Source of the DNA: Dama dama
Lineage: Eukaryota > Chordata > Mammalia > Artiodactyla > Cervidae
Direction: 5' to 3'
Assembly: GCF_033118175.1 (NCBI RefSeq)
Contig: NC_083696.1
Span: 34,209,001-34,273,000 of the forward strand
DNA: 64,000 nt
The notes beneath the pieces are model-generated. The model had not been told where the DNA came from. It saw only the letters and a program-made list of their open reading frames with translations, and ran no database searches. Position numbers and translations under genes: made by a program. Below are positions 43,330 to 55,200 of this stretch, one piece after another; position 1 is the first letter of the stretch, and the number at the start of each line of letters is the position of its first letter.

Positions 43330-45111
43330 TCTTTTTTTAAAAAGCAGTTTTACTGAGATACAATATACATACCATACAATTCACCCATTTGAGGTGTATA
43401 ATTCAGTGATTTTTAATATATTCATGAGGTTGTGTAGCCATCACTACAGTCAGTTTTAGAGCATTTCATCACCCCCCAAAGAAACACCAGACCATTTAGC
43501 CATCACTCCCCACGTACCCCTGCGTTTCCCCCAACACAGCTAATCTACTTTCTGTCTGTATAGATTTGCCTATTCTGGACATTTCATCTACATAGAATCA
43601 TAAGATATATGGTCTTTGTGATGGACATCTTTCAGGTAACATAATGTTTTCCAAGTTCATTCATGTTGTATCAGTACTTCATACTATTATCAGGATGTTT
43701 CAGTAAATTTATTTTCATTGCCAGATAATATTCTACTTATGGACATACCAGTTTGTCCGTTCATTTTTTGATGGACCTTTGAATTGTGTCCATTTCTTGG
43801 CTGTTATGAATAATGCTGCTTTGAGCATTTGTGTATAAGTTTTTGTGTGTACATGTGTTTTCATTTACCTCAGAGTAGAATTACTGGTTCATGTGGTAAC
43901 TCTATGTTCAAGTTTTAAGGAACTAGCAGACTGTTATTCACAGTGACTGGACTATTTTACATTCTTGCCAGCAGTGTATGAGGGTTCCATTTCCTCCACA
44001 TTCTCACCATAACATTGTTATTATCTGACTTTCTGACTGCACTATCCTAGTGGGTGTGAAGTGGTAAAGTGGATTTACACTGTGGCTTGGGTTTGCACAA
44101 GTGGTGGCTTCTACTGTATCTTGACAATAACTTTTTATATATATTTATTTTTTGGTGAGAAAACTTTAAGTTCTATTCTCTTAGCAAATTTCAAATATGT
44201 AATGCAGTGTTACGACTATAATCACTATGTTTAACATTAGATTCTCAGACCTTATTCATCTTATAGATGAAAGTATGTACCCTTTACCTACCTCTCCATA
44301 TTTTCCTTAGCCCCTGGCAACTACTTTTTAACTGTTTCTTTGAGTGTAACATTCCCCCCCACCTGACTTCCCATATAAGTGATAATATGCAGTTGTTGTT
44401 CTCTGTCTGATTTATTTCACTTAGAAAAGTGTTCTCAAATTTTATTCATCTTGTTGCAAATGGCAGGATTTCTTTCTTTCTCATTGCTGAATAATATTCC
44501 ATTGTTATGTATATATATATGTATTCTTTGATGAACTCTTAGGTTGTTCCTATATCTTGGCTATGGCTATGGTTTTTCCAGTGGTCATGTATGGATATGA
44601 CAGTTGGACTATAAAGAAAGCAGAGCGCCGAAGAATTGATGCTTTTGAACTGTGGTGTTGGAGAAGACTCTTGAGAGTCCCTTGGACTGCAAGGAGATCC
44701 AACCAGTCCATCCTAAAGGAGATCAGTCCTGGGCATTCACTGGAAGGACTAATGTTGAAGATGAAACTCCAGTACTTTGGCCACTTCATGTGAAGAGTTG
44801 ACTCATTGGAAAAGACTCTGATGCTGGGAAAGATTGAGGGCAGGAGGAGAAGATGACAGAGGATGAGATGGTTGGATGGCATCACTGACTCAATGGACAG
44901 GAGTTGGTGATGGACAGGGAGGCCTGGTGTGCTGTGGTTCATGGGGTCACAAAGAGTTGGACACGACTCAGCAACTGAACTGAACTGATATCTTGGCTGT
45001 TGTGAATAATACTTTAGTGAACATGGGGGTGCAGTTATCTCTTCAACATCCTGCTTTCAAGCCCTCTTGGATATATATGCAGAAGTGGGATTGCTGGGTC
45101 ATATGGCAGTT
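43330..45111 (-). repeat. Old L1 3' ends, antisense, carrying a BovB
   Basis: Two stacked L1 3' regions (starting about 43330 and 44110) read in antisense from 3' UTR to the ORF2 C-terminus ('ggtagttctattttt' type text). The second is interrupted by BovB at 44563-44987 and resumes with 'tgtgaataatactttagtga'. Confidence 0.7.
44563..44987 (+). repeat. BovB LINE 3' fragment with target duplication
   Basis: On the + strand it encodes the BovB C-terminus ('VMYGYDSWTIKKAERRRIDA', then 'LWCWRRLLRVPWTARRS'), with an early stop after 'LQYFGHFM'. The word 'atatcttggct' at 44552-44562 recurs at 44988-44998, an 11 bp target duplication within the host L1. It lies in FRMD3 sense orientation. Confidence 0.9.
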
Positions 45112-45466
45112 ATGGTGCTGGAGAAGACTCTTGATAGTTCCTTGGACAGCAAGGATCAAACCAGTCTATTCTAAAGGAAATCAACCCTGAATATTCACTG
45201 GAAGGATTGATGAGGAAGCTTAAGTTCCAATACTTTGGCCACATGATCCGAAGAGCTGACTCATTGGAAAAGATCCAGATGCTGGGAAAGACTGAGGGCA
45301 GGAGGAGAAGTGGGTGACAGAGGATGAAATGGTTGGATGGCATCATCGAATCAATGGACATGAGTTTGAGCAAACGCTGGGAAATAGTGAATGACAGGGA
45401 AGCCTGGTGTGCTGCAGTCCATGGGGTTGCAAAGAGTCGGACATGACTGAGAGACTGAATAACAAG
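45112..45466 (+). repeat. Second BovB LINE 3' fragment with target duplication
   Basis: Another 5'-truncated BovB, + strand, starting 'atggtgctggagaagactct'. 'tggcagtt' at 45104-45111 recurs at 45467-45474. Its coding text is broken by small deletions. Only about 120 bases of L1 separate it from the first BovB. Confidence 0.88.
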
Positions 45467-45474
45467 TGGCAGTT

Positions 45475-46205
45475 GTATTTAAAAAGTTGTTTTTATTGAA
45501 GTGTAGTTGACTTACAACATTGTGTTAGTTTTAGGTATATAGCAGAGTGATTCAGTTACATACATATATTTATTTTTCAGATTATTTTCCATTATATGTT
45601 ATTATGAGATATTGAATATAGTTCCCTGTGGTTTAGTTGCTAAGTCTGACTTTTGCAACTCCATGGATTTTAGCCCGCCAGACTTCTCTGTCCGTAGGAT
45701 TTTCCAGGCAAGAATACCGGAGTGGGTTGCTATTTCCTTCTCCAGGGAATCTTCCTGACCCAGGGATTGAACCTGGGTCTCCTGCACTGCAGGAGATTCT
45801 TTACCAACTGAGCTACCAGGGAAGACCCCTGTGCTATACAGTAAATTTTTGTTGCTTATTTATTTTATATATAGCAGTGTGTATCTGTTAGTCCACATTC
45901 CAAATTTGCCACCCTTTCCTTCCTTTCCCTTTTGGTCACCATAAATTTTTTTCTATTCCTGTGAGTCTGTGTCTGTTTTGTATATAAATTCATTCACATT
46001 AGTTTTTAAGTCTGCATAAGTGCTAACATATAGTACAATATTTGTCTCTCTCTATCTGACTGACATCACTTAGTTTGATAATCTCTAGGTCCATCCATGT
46101 TGCTGCAAATGACAATATTTCATTCTTTTTAATGGTTGAGTAATATTCCATCTTAAACCAACCATCTATTGGTGGGAATTTGGGTTGTTTCCATGTCTTG
46201 ATAAT
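45475..46205 (-). repeat. Old L1 3' end, antisense, split by a Bov-tA
   Basis: Starts with the L1 3' UTR complement 'tttttattgaagtgtagttg', is interrupted at 45631-45826, and continues 'ctatacagtaaatttttgtt' up to 'gttgtttccatgtcttg' at about 46200. Confidence 0.75.
45631..45826 (-). repeat. Bov-tA SINE with target duplication in an L1
   Basis: Full-length type on the minus strand. 'ccctgtg' at 45624-45630 recurs at 45827-45833. The host L1 text reads on smoothly across the joined site. Confidence 0.88.
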
Positions 46206-47545
46206 AAAGTTTTAACTTAGGCAGTCGGCTGTTCTGTTGGGAGTTACTATTGGAACAGGCGAGGAGAGTGTCTGTCACTGGAACTCTCCTTTCCTCAGGC
46301 AGCCTCACACCCATGGGGCATCACTCACCCTGGAGCTTTTTCTGTCTGTAGGTCTGGGGGAGGGAGTGGATCATGACTGAACCGCTGCTTCAGGCCTTCA
46401 CTCTGTTAGCCACCTTCAGAGTTGGCCTTCTGCTTTATTGGTCATTCTTAATTATCCCTTGACTCGTAAGAAACATGAAGATTTAAACCAATTTGTTTTT
46501 AAAATTCAATTATAGATGTTATCCTTTCATAACTATAACCTAAGTCATGAAAGTTTCTAAGGTCAGACGTGTTTTTATGAGGATACTGTATGTTAAGCCC
46601 TCAGCACAGAAGGAAGTGTGTGTTTTCCAGTTTTCCTGTGTCCTCAGAAATGAGTAGATAAAGAGAGCTATAATCCTTGGAAATATGTGTTTTTTTAAAA
46701 TTCTTTATCTTGAGACATTTGTAGAGTCATATGCAGTTGTAGGAAGTAATACTGAGATACCATACTTAGGCTGTTTAGCTGTGGGAGAAAATGAAGATTT
46801 ACTGAGACTGGAAAATGACTCTGGAAGCATGCCAAGAATTTCAACTATTTCTGTTGCCATCAGCTCCTTGCTTTTCCTGGGATGAGGCCCCTATGACCCA
46901 ACAATCAAATAAGCTGCTCCCAAGGAGTGGTTACTTATTGACAACTCCTCAGGGTTTCAATTTCTTTTCTTAAAGTAGGCAAATCTAGTAACAGTACCCA
47001 CCCCTCTCTTCCTTTTCCTTGTTCTTAAGGGTCAGTTGCTAATACTGAATCTTTCATGTCATGACTGCTGCTGCCGCCCCTAATCTGTTGAACCTTTAAA
47101 AGAACCTTTAAAGAACCTTTAAACCTTAAGCCTGCCAAAGATCTTATTTTAACTTAGACCTACTCACACTGGGAAAAAATCCTCTAAATGAGGCAAGGAA
47201 TGTAAATAAGCTAATGATTATAAAATTGGTCAGTGTAGTACCTGGCATTATCTTTTGAGTTTCTTTCACTGACTTGACACATATTTATAGAATTATAACT
47301 CTGTGTTAGATACTGTTTGAGATGCTAGGAGTACAATTAGAAAAGAAAAAAAACACATAGAAATTTCTGCCCTCATCTAGCTTATATTCTTCTGAAGGGA
47401 GACCACAAAATTATAACAGAAAACAGCCAAAAGTAAAATGCTGTATCAAAATTTGGGGGTGAGGGCAAAGTGGTGAGGGAGAGGGAGTGGAGATGGATTC
47501 CTTAAAAAAAAAAACAAACTTTTAATATTATGCTGTACACCACAT
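46206..47545 (+). other. Intron 1, unique sequence
   Basis: No gene recognised. A local triplicate 'gaacctttaaa' lies near 47092-47125. The part 47265-47440 resembles a degenerate old interspersed repeat ('gagatgctaggagtacaatt') that I cannot assign. Confidence 0.4.
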
Positions 47546-47728
47546 AGAAAGATTGAAGGCAAAAGGAGAAGGGAGTAGCAGAGGATGAGATGGTTAGATA
47601 GCATCACCAACTCAACAGATCTGAATTTGAGCAAACTCTGTGAGATAGAGGAGGACAGAGGAGCCTGGTGTGCTACAGTCCATGGGGTTGCAAAGAGTTG
47701 GACACAACTTAGTGACCGAACAACAATT
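47546..47728 (+). repeat. BovB LINE 3' end
   Basis: The last ~180 bases of BovB on the + strand, ending 'agagttggacacaacttagt' and 'gaacaacaatt'. It sits directly before an antisense L1. Confidence 0.85.
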
Positions 47729-48014
47729 GTATCACATCCCCAGGACTTATTTATCCTATAACTGGAAGTTTGTACATTTTTACCCCCTTTCACCCATTTC
47801 ACACCCCTGCCCCTCCCACCTCTTACCTCTAGGAACCACTTATCTGTTCTATCTGGAAGTTTGGCTTTTTGCTTTTTAGATTTCTCATGTAAGTGAAGTC
47901 ATACATTATTTGTCTTTTTCTGTTTGACTTATTTCACTTAGCACAATACCCTCCAAGTCCATCCATGTTGCATATGGCAAAATTTCATTCTTTTTTATGG
48001 CTGAGTAGTATTCC

Positions 48015-48059
<45 letters not shown>

Positions 48060-49402
48060 TTGTGTGTATGTGTATGCTATCTTCTTTATCCATTCTTCTG
48101 TTTGTGGACACTTAGGTTGCTTCCATATCTTGGCAGTTGTAAATAATGGTGCAGTGAAAACCAGCATGCATGTATCTTTTCAAGTTAGTTGATGTTTGTT
48201 TTGGATATATACCCAGGTATGGGATAGCTGGGTCTTATGGTAGTTCTATTTTTAGTTTTTTGAGAAGCTTCCGTACTGTTTTCCACTGTTGCTGCACCAA
48301 TTTGCATTCTCATCAGCAGTGTATGAGAGTTTCCTTTTTGCCACATCTTTGCTGACATTTGTTATTTGTGTTCTTTTGATGATAGCCATTCTGACAGGTG
48401 TGACGTAACACTGCGGTTTTGATTTGCATTTCCCTGATGATTAGTATTGCTGAGCATCTTTTCATGTGCCTGTTGGCCATCTGCATTTTTTCTTTGGAAA
48501 AATATCCAGTTCTTCTGCCAATTTTTTAATCTGCCAATTTTTTTTTAAATTTTATGTTGAGCTATTTATATTTGTTGGGTATTAACCCCTTATCAGTCAT
48601 ATCATTTGCAAACATTTTCTCCCACTCAGTAGATTGTCTTTTCCTTTTGTCAATGGTTTCCTTTATCATGCAAAACTTTCAAGTCTAATTAAGTCCCATT
48701 TGTTTATCTTTGCTTTTGTTTTCTTCAGGAGATGGATCCAAAAAATATTGCTGATTTATGCCAAAGAGTGTTCCACCTCAGTTTTTCTGCAGAAATTTTT
48801 TATAGTATCTGGTCTTTCATTTAGGTCTTTAATCCATTTTGAGATTTTTTTTGTATGTGGTATTAGAGAATGTTCTGATTTCATTCTTTTCCATGTAGCT
48901 GTCCAGTTTTCCCAGAATGACTTATTGGAAAGGGTATTTTCTCCATTGTATATTCTTGTCTCCTTTGTCTTAGATTAACTGACCATAAGTGAGTGGGTTT
49001 ATTTTGGGGCTTTCTATTGTGGTTCCATTTATCTGTATGTTTGTTTTCATGCTAGGACCATACTGCTTTGATGACTGTATCTTTATTGTATAGTCTGAAG
49101 TCAGGAAATGTGGTTCCTCCAGCTCTGTTCTTCTTCCTTAGGATTATTTTGGTTATTTGGGGTCTTTTTGTTTCCACACAAATTAGAAAAATTTTTGTTC
49201 TAATTCTGTGGAAAATGCCATTGGTAATTTGGTAGAGATTGCATTGAATCTGTAGATTGCTCTGGGTAGAATGGTCATTTTAACAATATTGATTCTTCTA
49301 ACCCGAGAACACAGTATATCTTTCCATCTGTTTGTGTCATCTTCAATTTCTTTCTTCAGAGTCTTATAGTTTTCATAGTATAGGTTTTTGCCTCCTTGTG
49401 TA
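47729..49402 (-). repeat. Old L1 3' half, antisense
   Basis: A 1.7 kb L1 from 3' UTR to the middle of ORF2. A 75-codon open piece at 49183-49410 shows ORF2 text ('NRWKDILCSRVRRINIVKMT'). A (GT)n microsatellite grew within it at 48019-48058. Confidence 0.8.
48019..48058. repeat. (GT)n microsatellite
   Basis: Twenty uninterrupted GT/TG units followed by a few imperfect ones to 48073. It lies at the 'ttccattgtatat' site of the L1. Confidence 0.95.
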
Positions 49403-49690
49403 GTAAACAATACTTTCTTTATCCCTTCATCTGTTGGTGGACACCTTGGTGGCTTCTATGTCTTAGTTATTGTAAATAATGCTGCAGTGAACTTGGGATT
49501 GTGGATATCTTTTCAAGGTATTGATTTTGTTTCTTTTGGATAAACATCCAGAAGTGGAATTTCTGGATTATATGGTAGTTCTATTTTTAAATTTTTGAGA
49601 ATCTTCCATAATATTTTTCATTGTGGCTGCAAAAATTTACATTCTCACCAGCAGTGCGCCAGGGTTTCCTTTCCTCCACATCCAGCAGAT
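49403..49690 (-). repeat. L1 ORF2 C-terminal fragment, antisense
   Basis: A second L1 start ('cccttcatctgttggtggac', 'aatgctgcagtgaac') directly after the previous L1, so these are two separate insertions. Confidence 0.7.
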
Positions 49691-49741
49691 TCCAGTTTTA
49701 AATGAAGTCAGGGAAGACCTCACTGGGAAGGTGGCATCAGA

Positions 49742-49937
49742 ACTGGGGCTGGCAAAGCTTTTCTGTAAAGGGCCAGACTTGGCTGGCCAAGTGCTTAACA
49801 ACTTTTTAGTGCAAAAGCAACTCTATGCATTACATAAAGGAATGAACATGGCTGTGTCTTACAAAACTTCATTTGTATGAATAGGCAGAAAAACAAGTTT
49901 GGCCATGGACTGCAGTTCGTCAATCCCTGCACTTGAA
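49742..49937. repeat. hAT-type MER element
   Basis: Terminal words 'ggggctggcaaagctttt' and 'gcagttcgtcaatccctgc' are near inverted copies, and the interior 'ctgtaaagggccaga' and 'gtgcaaaagcaactctatg' match a common small hAT-derived mammalian repeat whose exact name I cannot fix. Confidence 0.6.
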
Positions 49938-50099
49938 TAAAAATGTGGAGGAGGTGAGAAATCAGGCCCTGTGGATGGATATCTGCAGGGAGAGCATTGC
50001 AAGCAGAAGCAACAGCCGGTGAAAAGGCCCTGAGGTGGGTTTATGTCTGGGGCCAATCCTATGGGAGTTTGTAGGCCAGGGTACACTCAGTACATGTTA

Positions 50100-50103
<4 letters not shown>

Positions 50104-50133
<30 letters not shown>
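50104..50133. repeat. (GT)n microsatellite next to a Bov-tA 3' end
   Basis: About fifteen units. It is the simple tail of the antisense Bov-tA that follows. Confidence 0.95.
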
Positions 50134-50135
<2 letters not shown>

Positions 50136-50336
50136 CAGTCATGTCCGACTTTTAGGACCCCCATGGACTATAGTCCACCAGGTTTCTCTGTCCATGGGAT
50201 TACCCAGGCAAGAACACTGGAGTGGGTCGCCATTTCCTACTCCAAGGGATCTTCTCAACCCAGGGATCAAACCTGTGTTTTTTGTGTCTCCTGCATTGGC
50301 AGGAAAATTCTTTACCACTGTGCCACCTGGGAAGCA
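50134..50336 (-). repeat. Bov-tA SINE
   Basis: Head at 50336 ('gcttcccaggtggcacagtg' on the minus strand), body and 3' end at 50134. Similar words 'catgttaact' and 'catgtttact' flank it and may be the target duplication. Confidence 0.88.
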
Positions 50337-50364
50337 TGTTTACTAAGAATATTCAAAAGGATAA

Positions 50365-50830
50365 ACAATGAGCTACTTTTTTAACAGTTGAAGTATGAGA
50401 TGCGTACAGAAAGGTATGCAAGCATACATCATGACATACTTGTACAAAGTGAACACGTCGGGTGACGGTACCCAGATCCAGAAACACAACTGGACTGGCA
50501 CCTCAGAAGCCCTCCTGGGCCTCCTCTCGGGCATTGTCCAGTCAGGTGACCACCAGCCTGGCTTCGAACACTGGAGGTGAGTTGTGCCCACTGCTGAACT
50601 TCATATGACTTTTCATGAGAGGTACCTGCCCTACTCTGTCTGTTGCCTGCCTGCATCTATCTCCTTGGGCTTCATGGTATATTTCTGAGATTCATCCTTG
50701 TTGCTCCTTGGGGTTATAATTCTTCAATTCTCACTAACGTATGGGAGTCAGTTCTATGAAGATGATATTACTTAGTTTTTTTTCCACTGTTGGTGGACGT
50801 TTACGTTGTTTCTGGTTTTGGCCATTACGA
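50365..50830 (-). repeat. Old L1M-type 3' end, antisense
   Basis: Phrases such as 'gtacaaagtgaacacg', 'cccagatccagaaacac' and the 'gttggtggacgtttacgttg' block follow an ancient L1 3' end. Strongly diverged. Confidence 0.55.
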
Positions 50831-52250
50831 CTGCTTTGTTAGCTTTACCATAAAAAACGAAAGAAAATCTCAAGCACAGAGTCAGCCAAATATTTAGGGG
50901 CTTCTGGAGTTTTGGGGAACAGTTTAAAATGTTTGAGAACAGGACACGCCTGGCTCATTCAGACTATCCAGGGATGAGGTTGCTGCTTTCCTGATGCAGC
51001 TCAGGAGGTCTGAGGCAGCCGGCATTGCAGCTGCCACAGGCTTATCTGTGGGGCCCCCGATCGTGGACTTGGTACAGTTGGTTCAAGTGGCCAAGCCGCC
51101 CTCCCCTGTGGCGCTCCTCTAGCCGACGTCTGGCTGAGTGTTCAAGAAAGAGGCTCTTGTGGTGGGGTCTCTGGGGCTCCCACGAACACTTCTGCAACCA
51201 TGGTCTCTGGGATCACAGAGAACATGTATTCCCTAAATCTGCAAACCTGTGATGCAGAAACATGGAACTTTTTAGGTCATGACACTTTTCTTCCCACATC
51301 TTTGGAGAGCATGTAAAAGTTTAGGTAACTCAAGATTGAATCTGCCTGGAGAAGGGAAGACTGTTTTGTGAATATTCTTCATGAAGTGCTCAGACAGCCC
51401 TGTGAGCAGATCACTTTCTGATGATTCGAAAGCTGACCTTTCCAAGCACGCAGGTCTTACGCTGAGCACACAGGCCAGGTGCACTTTGCAGCTGCAGAGT
51501 CATGAGGTAGAAATCTGATCACGATGAGGAGGACCTTGGTGGCCCTCACGTTCCTCCCAGTTCTCTTGGGCCACCTGTCCTGTTGCCCCTCTGCTCAACT
51601 GGCACAACCCCTCCCATCTCCGTCACCACCTTATGACCCATCGTGGCTCCAGCTGCCCAAGTGCTGGCCTCAGCGCTTGACTAATCTTAGAACACTCCTG
51701 GGTCATCACTGGGGCTTACACAGCCTCCGTGTCCTTCTTGAGCACTTTCTGATTCAACTGGAGGGCGAAAACTTCCTCCTTGTGGACTCATTCTAAATTG
51801 AGGAGTCCAAGAAGACACACCAGTAGGTAAAGACACAGCAGACACACACCTGAGGAGATAGGTAGGCTGGAAAAAGCTAGAGAGAAGGCAGCTCTCCATG
51901 TTAGCAATGCTGAATGTTCTCACCTGTTGAGAGATGTAGGCTATGTTTTACAGGATTTCCCAATAGCATGAATTTTTCTAGACCATTCCATCACTTCTAG
52001 GAGAATGTAAACACCCCTTTTGTTATGCTTTATTATATGGGGACTGTGCTTCTTCTTTTGTATGGAAGAAATTCTCATGACAGGAATAGACACTAGGCAT
52101 AGAGTAGATGTGTGGAAATTGTTTGCTGAAAGAATGAATAAGGGGAGTATGACTTTGAACTTTCTGCAGCAATTCTGATATCACACTGTACTGTGGTCTC
52201 CTGAACTCTTGTTGTCTGACTCTAGCTGACCCAATCTGATGGCCCAACAT
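50831..52250 (+). other. Intron 1, unique sequence
   Basis: No exon, RNA gene or clear repeat. Moderately GC-rich around 51000-51200 and 51520-51780. The small open frames here (for example 51524-51796, 90 codons) start with a hydrophobic stretch but have no conserved domain I can name. Confidence 0.4.
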
Positions 52251-52257
52251 TACCTAG

Positions 52258-52605
52258 AACAGCGGTTCCAAGCCTTTTTGGCACTAGGGGCTGGTTTTGT
52301 GGAACAGAATTTTTCCATGGACAGGGTTGGGCGGGGTGGGGGTGTTTTGGGGATGATTCTCTTAAGGAGTACACAACTTAGATCCTTCACGTGGGCAGGG
52401 CACATTAGGGTTCATGCTCCTATGATAATCTAATGCTGCTGATGTTCTGATAGGAAGTAGAGCTCAGGTAGTAATGCTAGCAATGGGGAGCAGCTGTAAA
52501 TACAGAGGAAGCTTTGCTTGCTTGCCCGCTGCTCACCTCCTGCTGTGTGGCCTAATTCCTAACAGGCCATGGTCCATGGCCCAGGGATTGGACACCCTTG
52601 TCCTT
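52258..52605. repeat. MER1-like hAT-Charlie element
   Basis: The left end 'cagcggttccaagccttttt' and right end 'gggattggacacccttg' are approximate inverted repeats. The interior contains 'ggagcagctgtaaatacaga' and 'cctaattcctaacaggcc', which match the MER1 group of non-autonomous hAT-Charlie transposons. No clear 8 bp duplication remains. Confidence 0.65.
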
Positions 52606-52659
52606 GATGACTTCCTGTTAGTCATTCATTCCCATTCATCAAATATGCTAATTTGTGCA

Positions 52660-53215
52660 GGGTCCTGAAAGAGGATCTGGGGATGTATTATAACAGTGAG
52701 CAAGACAAGTTCATAGAGCTTCTATTCTAGTGGGGAGAAGCTGGCAGTAAACAAACGCTCATACAAATAAACCTTATAACAAGTGGTGACGAATTCTATG
52801 TAGAAAAGATCAGTTGGGTCAGAGGGATGGGAGAGGGAGGTGGAGCAGGGTTGAGGCAGTGTTCTTTCTAGGGTGGCTGGGAGGGTTTCTCTGATGAGAT
52901 AGTCTTTGAGCAGAGGTGTGAAGGAAGTGAGGGAGAACCAAGTGGGTATTTGGGAAAAGAACATCACAGGAAAGAGAAGAGGTTCAACGGTCTCGAAGTG
53001 GAAGGGAGCATGGTGTGTTTGATGAACGGGAGCGGGTGGAGGAGCAAGAGGAGAGCCAGGAGAGAAGCCCAGAGAGGTGAAGGTGGGCCCCCTGGAGGGT
53101 CTTCCAGGTTACTGGAAGCACTTGGAAGCCACTAGAAGGTTTTGCTAGAGGGTGGCATGGTCAGACTTGTGTGTTTTAAGATCACTCAGTTGCTGTGTTG
53201 AGAATTGATCCAGGG
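52660..53215 (+). repeat. Degenerate old interspersed repeat, family not assigned
   Basis: The run of phrases 'agcagaggtgtgaaggaagt', 'gaagccactagaaggttttg' and 'aagatcactcagttgctgt' is a familiar mammalian interspersed pattern, but I cannot name the family. Fragments of the same kind seem present near 49940-50060 and 21880-22060. Confidence 0.45.
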
Positions 53216-53712
53216 GGGACAGGAGCAAAAGCAGGAGACTGATGCACCCTTGCCAGTGAGAGATGTACTCGTATGTGGTGAGAATTTTTAGAATGTCCAA
53301 GTCTGCCAAGCTGTCCGATGGTCCAGAACATGATGCTCTACTTTTATGTGAGTTTTAAGCTCAGGATATAAACATCAGCCTGGAGTTGGAGAGGGAGCTG
53401 GCAAGGGCTTCCCTGGGCCCCCGCTCCTCTTCCTCTCCAAGGGCCCTTACCTCGGAGTGCTCTGGGGCACAGACCGCAGTGAAGTCAGGAGCACTTGGTA
53501 CACACCCGAAATGACAGCAGGACCCTGACCACGTTGTCACCAGCTTCAGGGCAGCCCCTTCCTCCTCCTGCAAGGAGGAGTTGCACCTAGCATTCATCAC
53601 ACAGAGCCCCCAAAAGCCACACTTCCCCTCCCCATCTTCCTGGAGTGAACTGGGCCTTTTCTTTCCTCCCTCTCTCCCTTCCCTCTTATCTCCCTCCCTT
53701 CCCCTTCTTTTT
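53216..53712 (+). other. Intron 1, unique sequence with a pyrimidine tract
   Basis: GC-rich around 53390-53580, then a CT-rich tract at 53655-53715. No gene recognised. Confidence 0.4.
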
Positions 53713-54470
53713 CTGTTTTAACTGAGATATAATTTACACATGGCATTGAATGAAGTGTACAATGTATTAATTTGACACATTTATACATTGTGATCTGACT
53801 GCCACTGTGGCTTTAGTGAACACCTCCAGCATGTCACATAGTTATCATTTCTTTTTTGTGATGAGAATATTTAATATGTAGTCTCTTAGCAATTTTGAAG
53901 TTTATAATACAGTATTGTTGGCTATAATCACTGTGCTGTGCATTAGATCTCTAGAATTTATTCATCTTCTAGTTGCAGGTTTGTACCCTAAACATCTCCC
54001 CAAGTTCCCCATATCCCAGTCCCTGGTCACTACCATTTTACTCTCTGTTCCTAAAATTTCATCTTTTTTATATTTCACATACAAGAGCTATCATGAAGTA
54101 TTTATCTTCCTCTATCTGGCTTAGCATCGTGCCCTCGAGGTCCATCTGTGTTGTTGCAAATGACAAGATCTCATTCTTTTTAATGGCTGAGTACTATTCC
54201 ATATGGCATAAAGGTATTTATCCCATCCCCTTATCCCTTCATTTACTGACACTTATGTTGTTTCTATATCTTTCCTGTTGTGAATAATGCTGCAATGAAC
54301 ATGAGTGCAGGTATCTTTTCAATACCCTGTTTTTTTTCTTTTGAATATAGACTTCGAATTGTGATTGCTAGATCATTATGGTAGTTCTATTTTTATTTTT
54401 TTGGAGGAAGCTGCCTACTGCTTTCCATAGTGGCTGCACCAATTTTCATTCCCACCCGCAGTTACCAGGG
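53713..54470 (-). repeat. Old L1 3' end, antisense
   Basis: From 'tgttttaactgagatataat' through the 3' UTR to the ORF2 C-terminus complement ('aatgctgcaatgaacatgag'). No open coding text. Confidence 0.72.
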
Positions 54471-54724
54471 TTCCCTTTCTGCCGTGTGCTTGGAGCATCT
54501 GTGTCTTACCTTGATGATTGCCAGTCTCCCGGGTGTGAAGAATAGTGGGGCCTTTTCTGTCCGTGGTTTCAACCGTGTCATCTGGAGTGTTGCTTTTCTT
54601 CCACATCTCTGGATCTCAGCTTACCCAGTTCACTTAGATGGTGGCGATGTGGCCCTTGAATGTTGGCCATACCAACCCTTATGTCGGTTTACACCATCTT
54701 ATCTTCACCATTTGGATTCTGTCT

Positions 54725-55200
54725 TGGTTACCTACTGCTATGTGACAGATGACCACACACTGAGAGTCTTAAGACAACATCCACTTACTAGTTCTGAAGG
54801 CCAGCAGTGTGGTAAACTCGGCTGGGTTCTGTGCCCAGGGGATCACAAATCCACAGTCAAGTTTCAGCTGGATTGGCCTTTTATTTGGAGGCTCAAGGGA
54901 AAAATCTGTTTCCAAGGTCATTCATGTTGGTAGTGGAACCATGTTCTTTCTGGTTGCAGAACTTAAGACCCCATTTTCTTGGCTGTCGGCCAAGAGCTAC
55001 TCTCAACTTCTAGAGGTCACCCACATCCCTTGTTAGGTGGCCCCGTCTGTCTTCAAGCTGCCGTGGTGCATTGAATCCTTCTCATGCATTGACCCTCTCT
55101 AACTTCCCTTCTGCTACCAGTTGGAGAGAGCTCCCTGCTTTTAGGGATCATGTGATTATATCTGGCCCATCTGGATAATTCAAGGTCATCTCCCTGCCTG
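54725..55200 (+). repeat. Old interspersed repeat, family not assigned
   Basis: The opening 'ttacctactgctatgtgaca' with 'gttctgaaggccagcagtgt' resembles a widespread mammalian repeat with a 'ctgccataacaaa' start. I cannot fix the family. Open frames here (54430-54933) are chance frames across repeats. Confidence 0.45.

Noticed and set aside
54430..54933. A 167-codon + strand frame
   Set aside because: It crosses the boundary of an old L1 3' end and an unassigned repeat; a chance frame.
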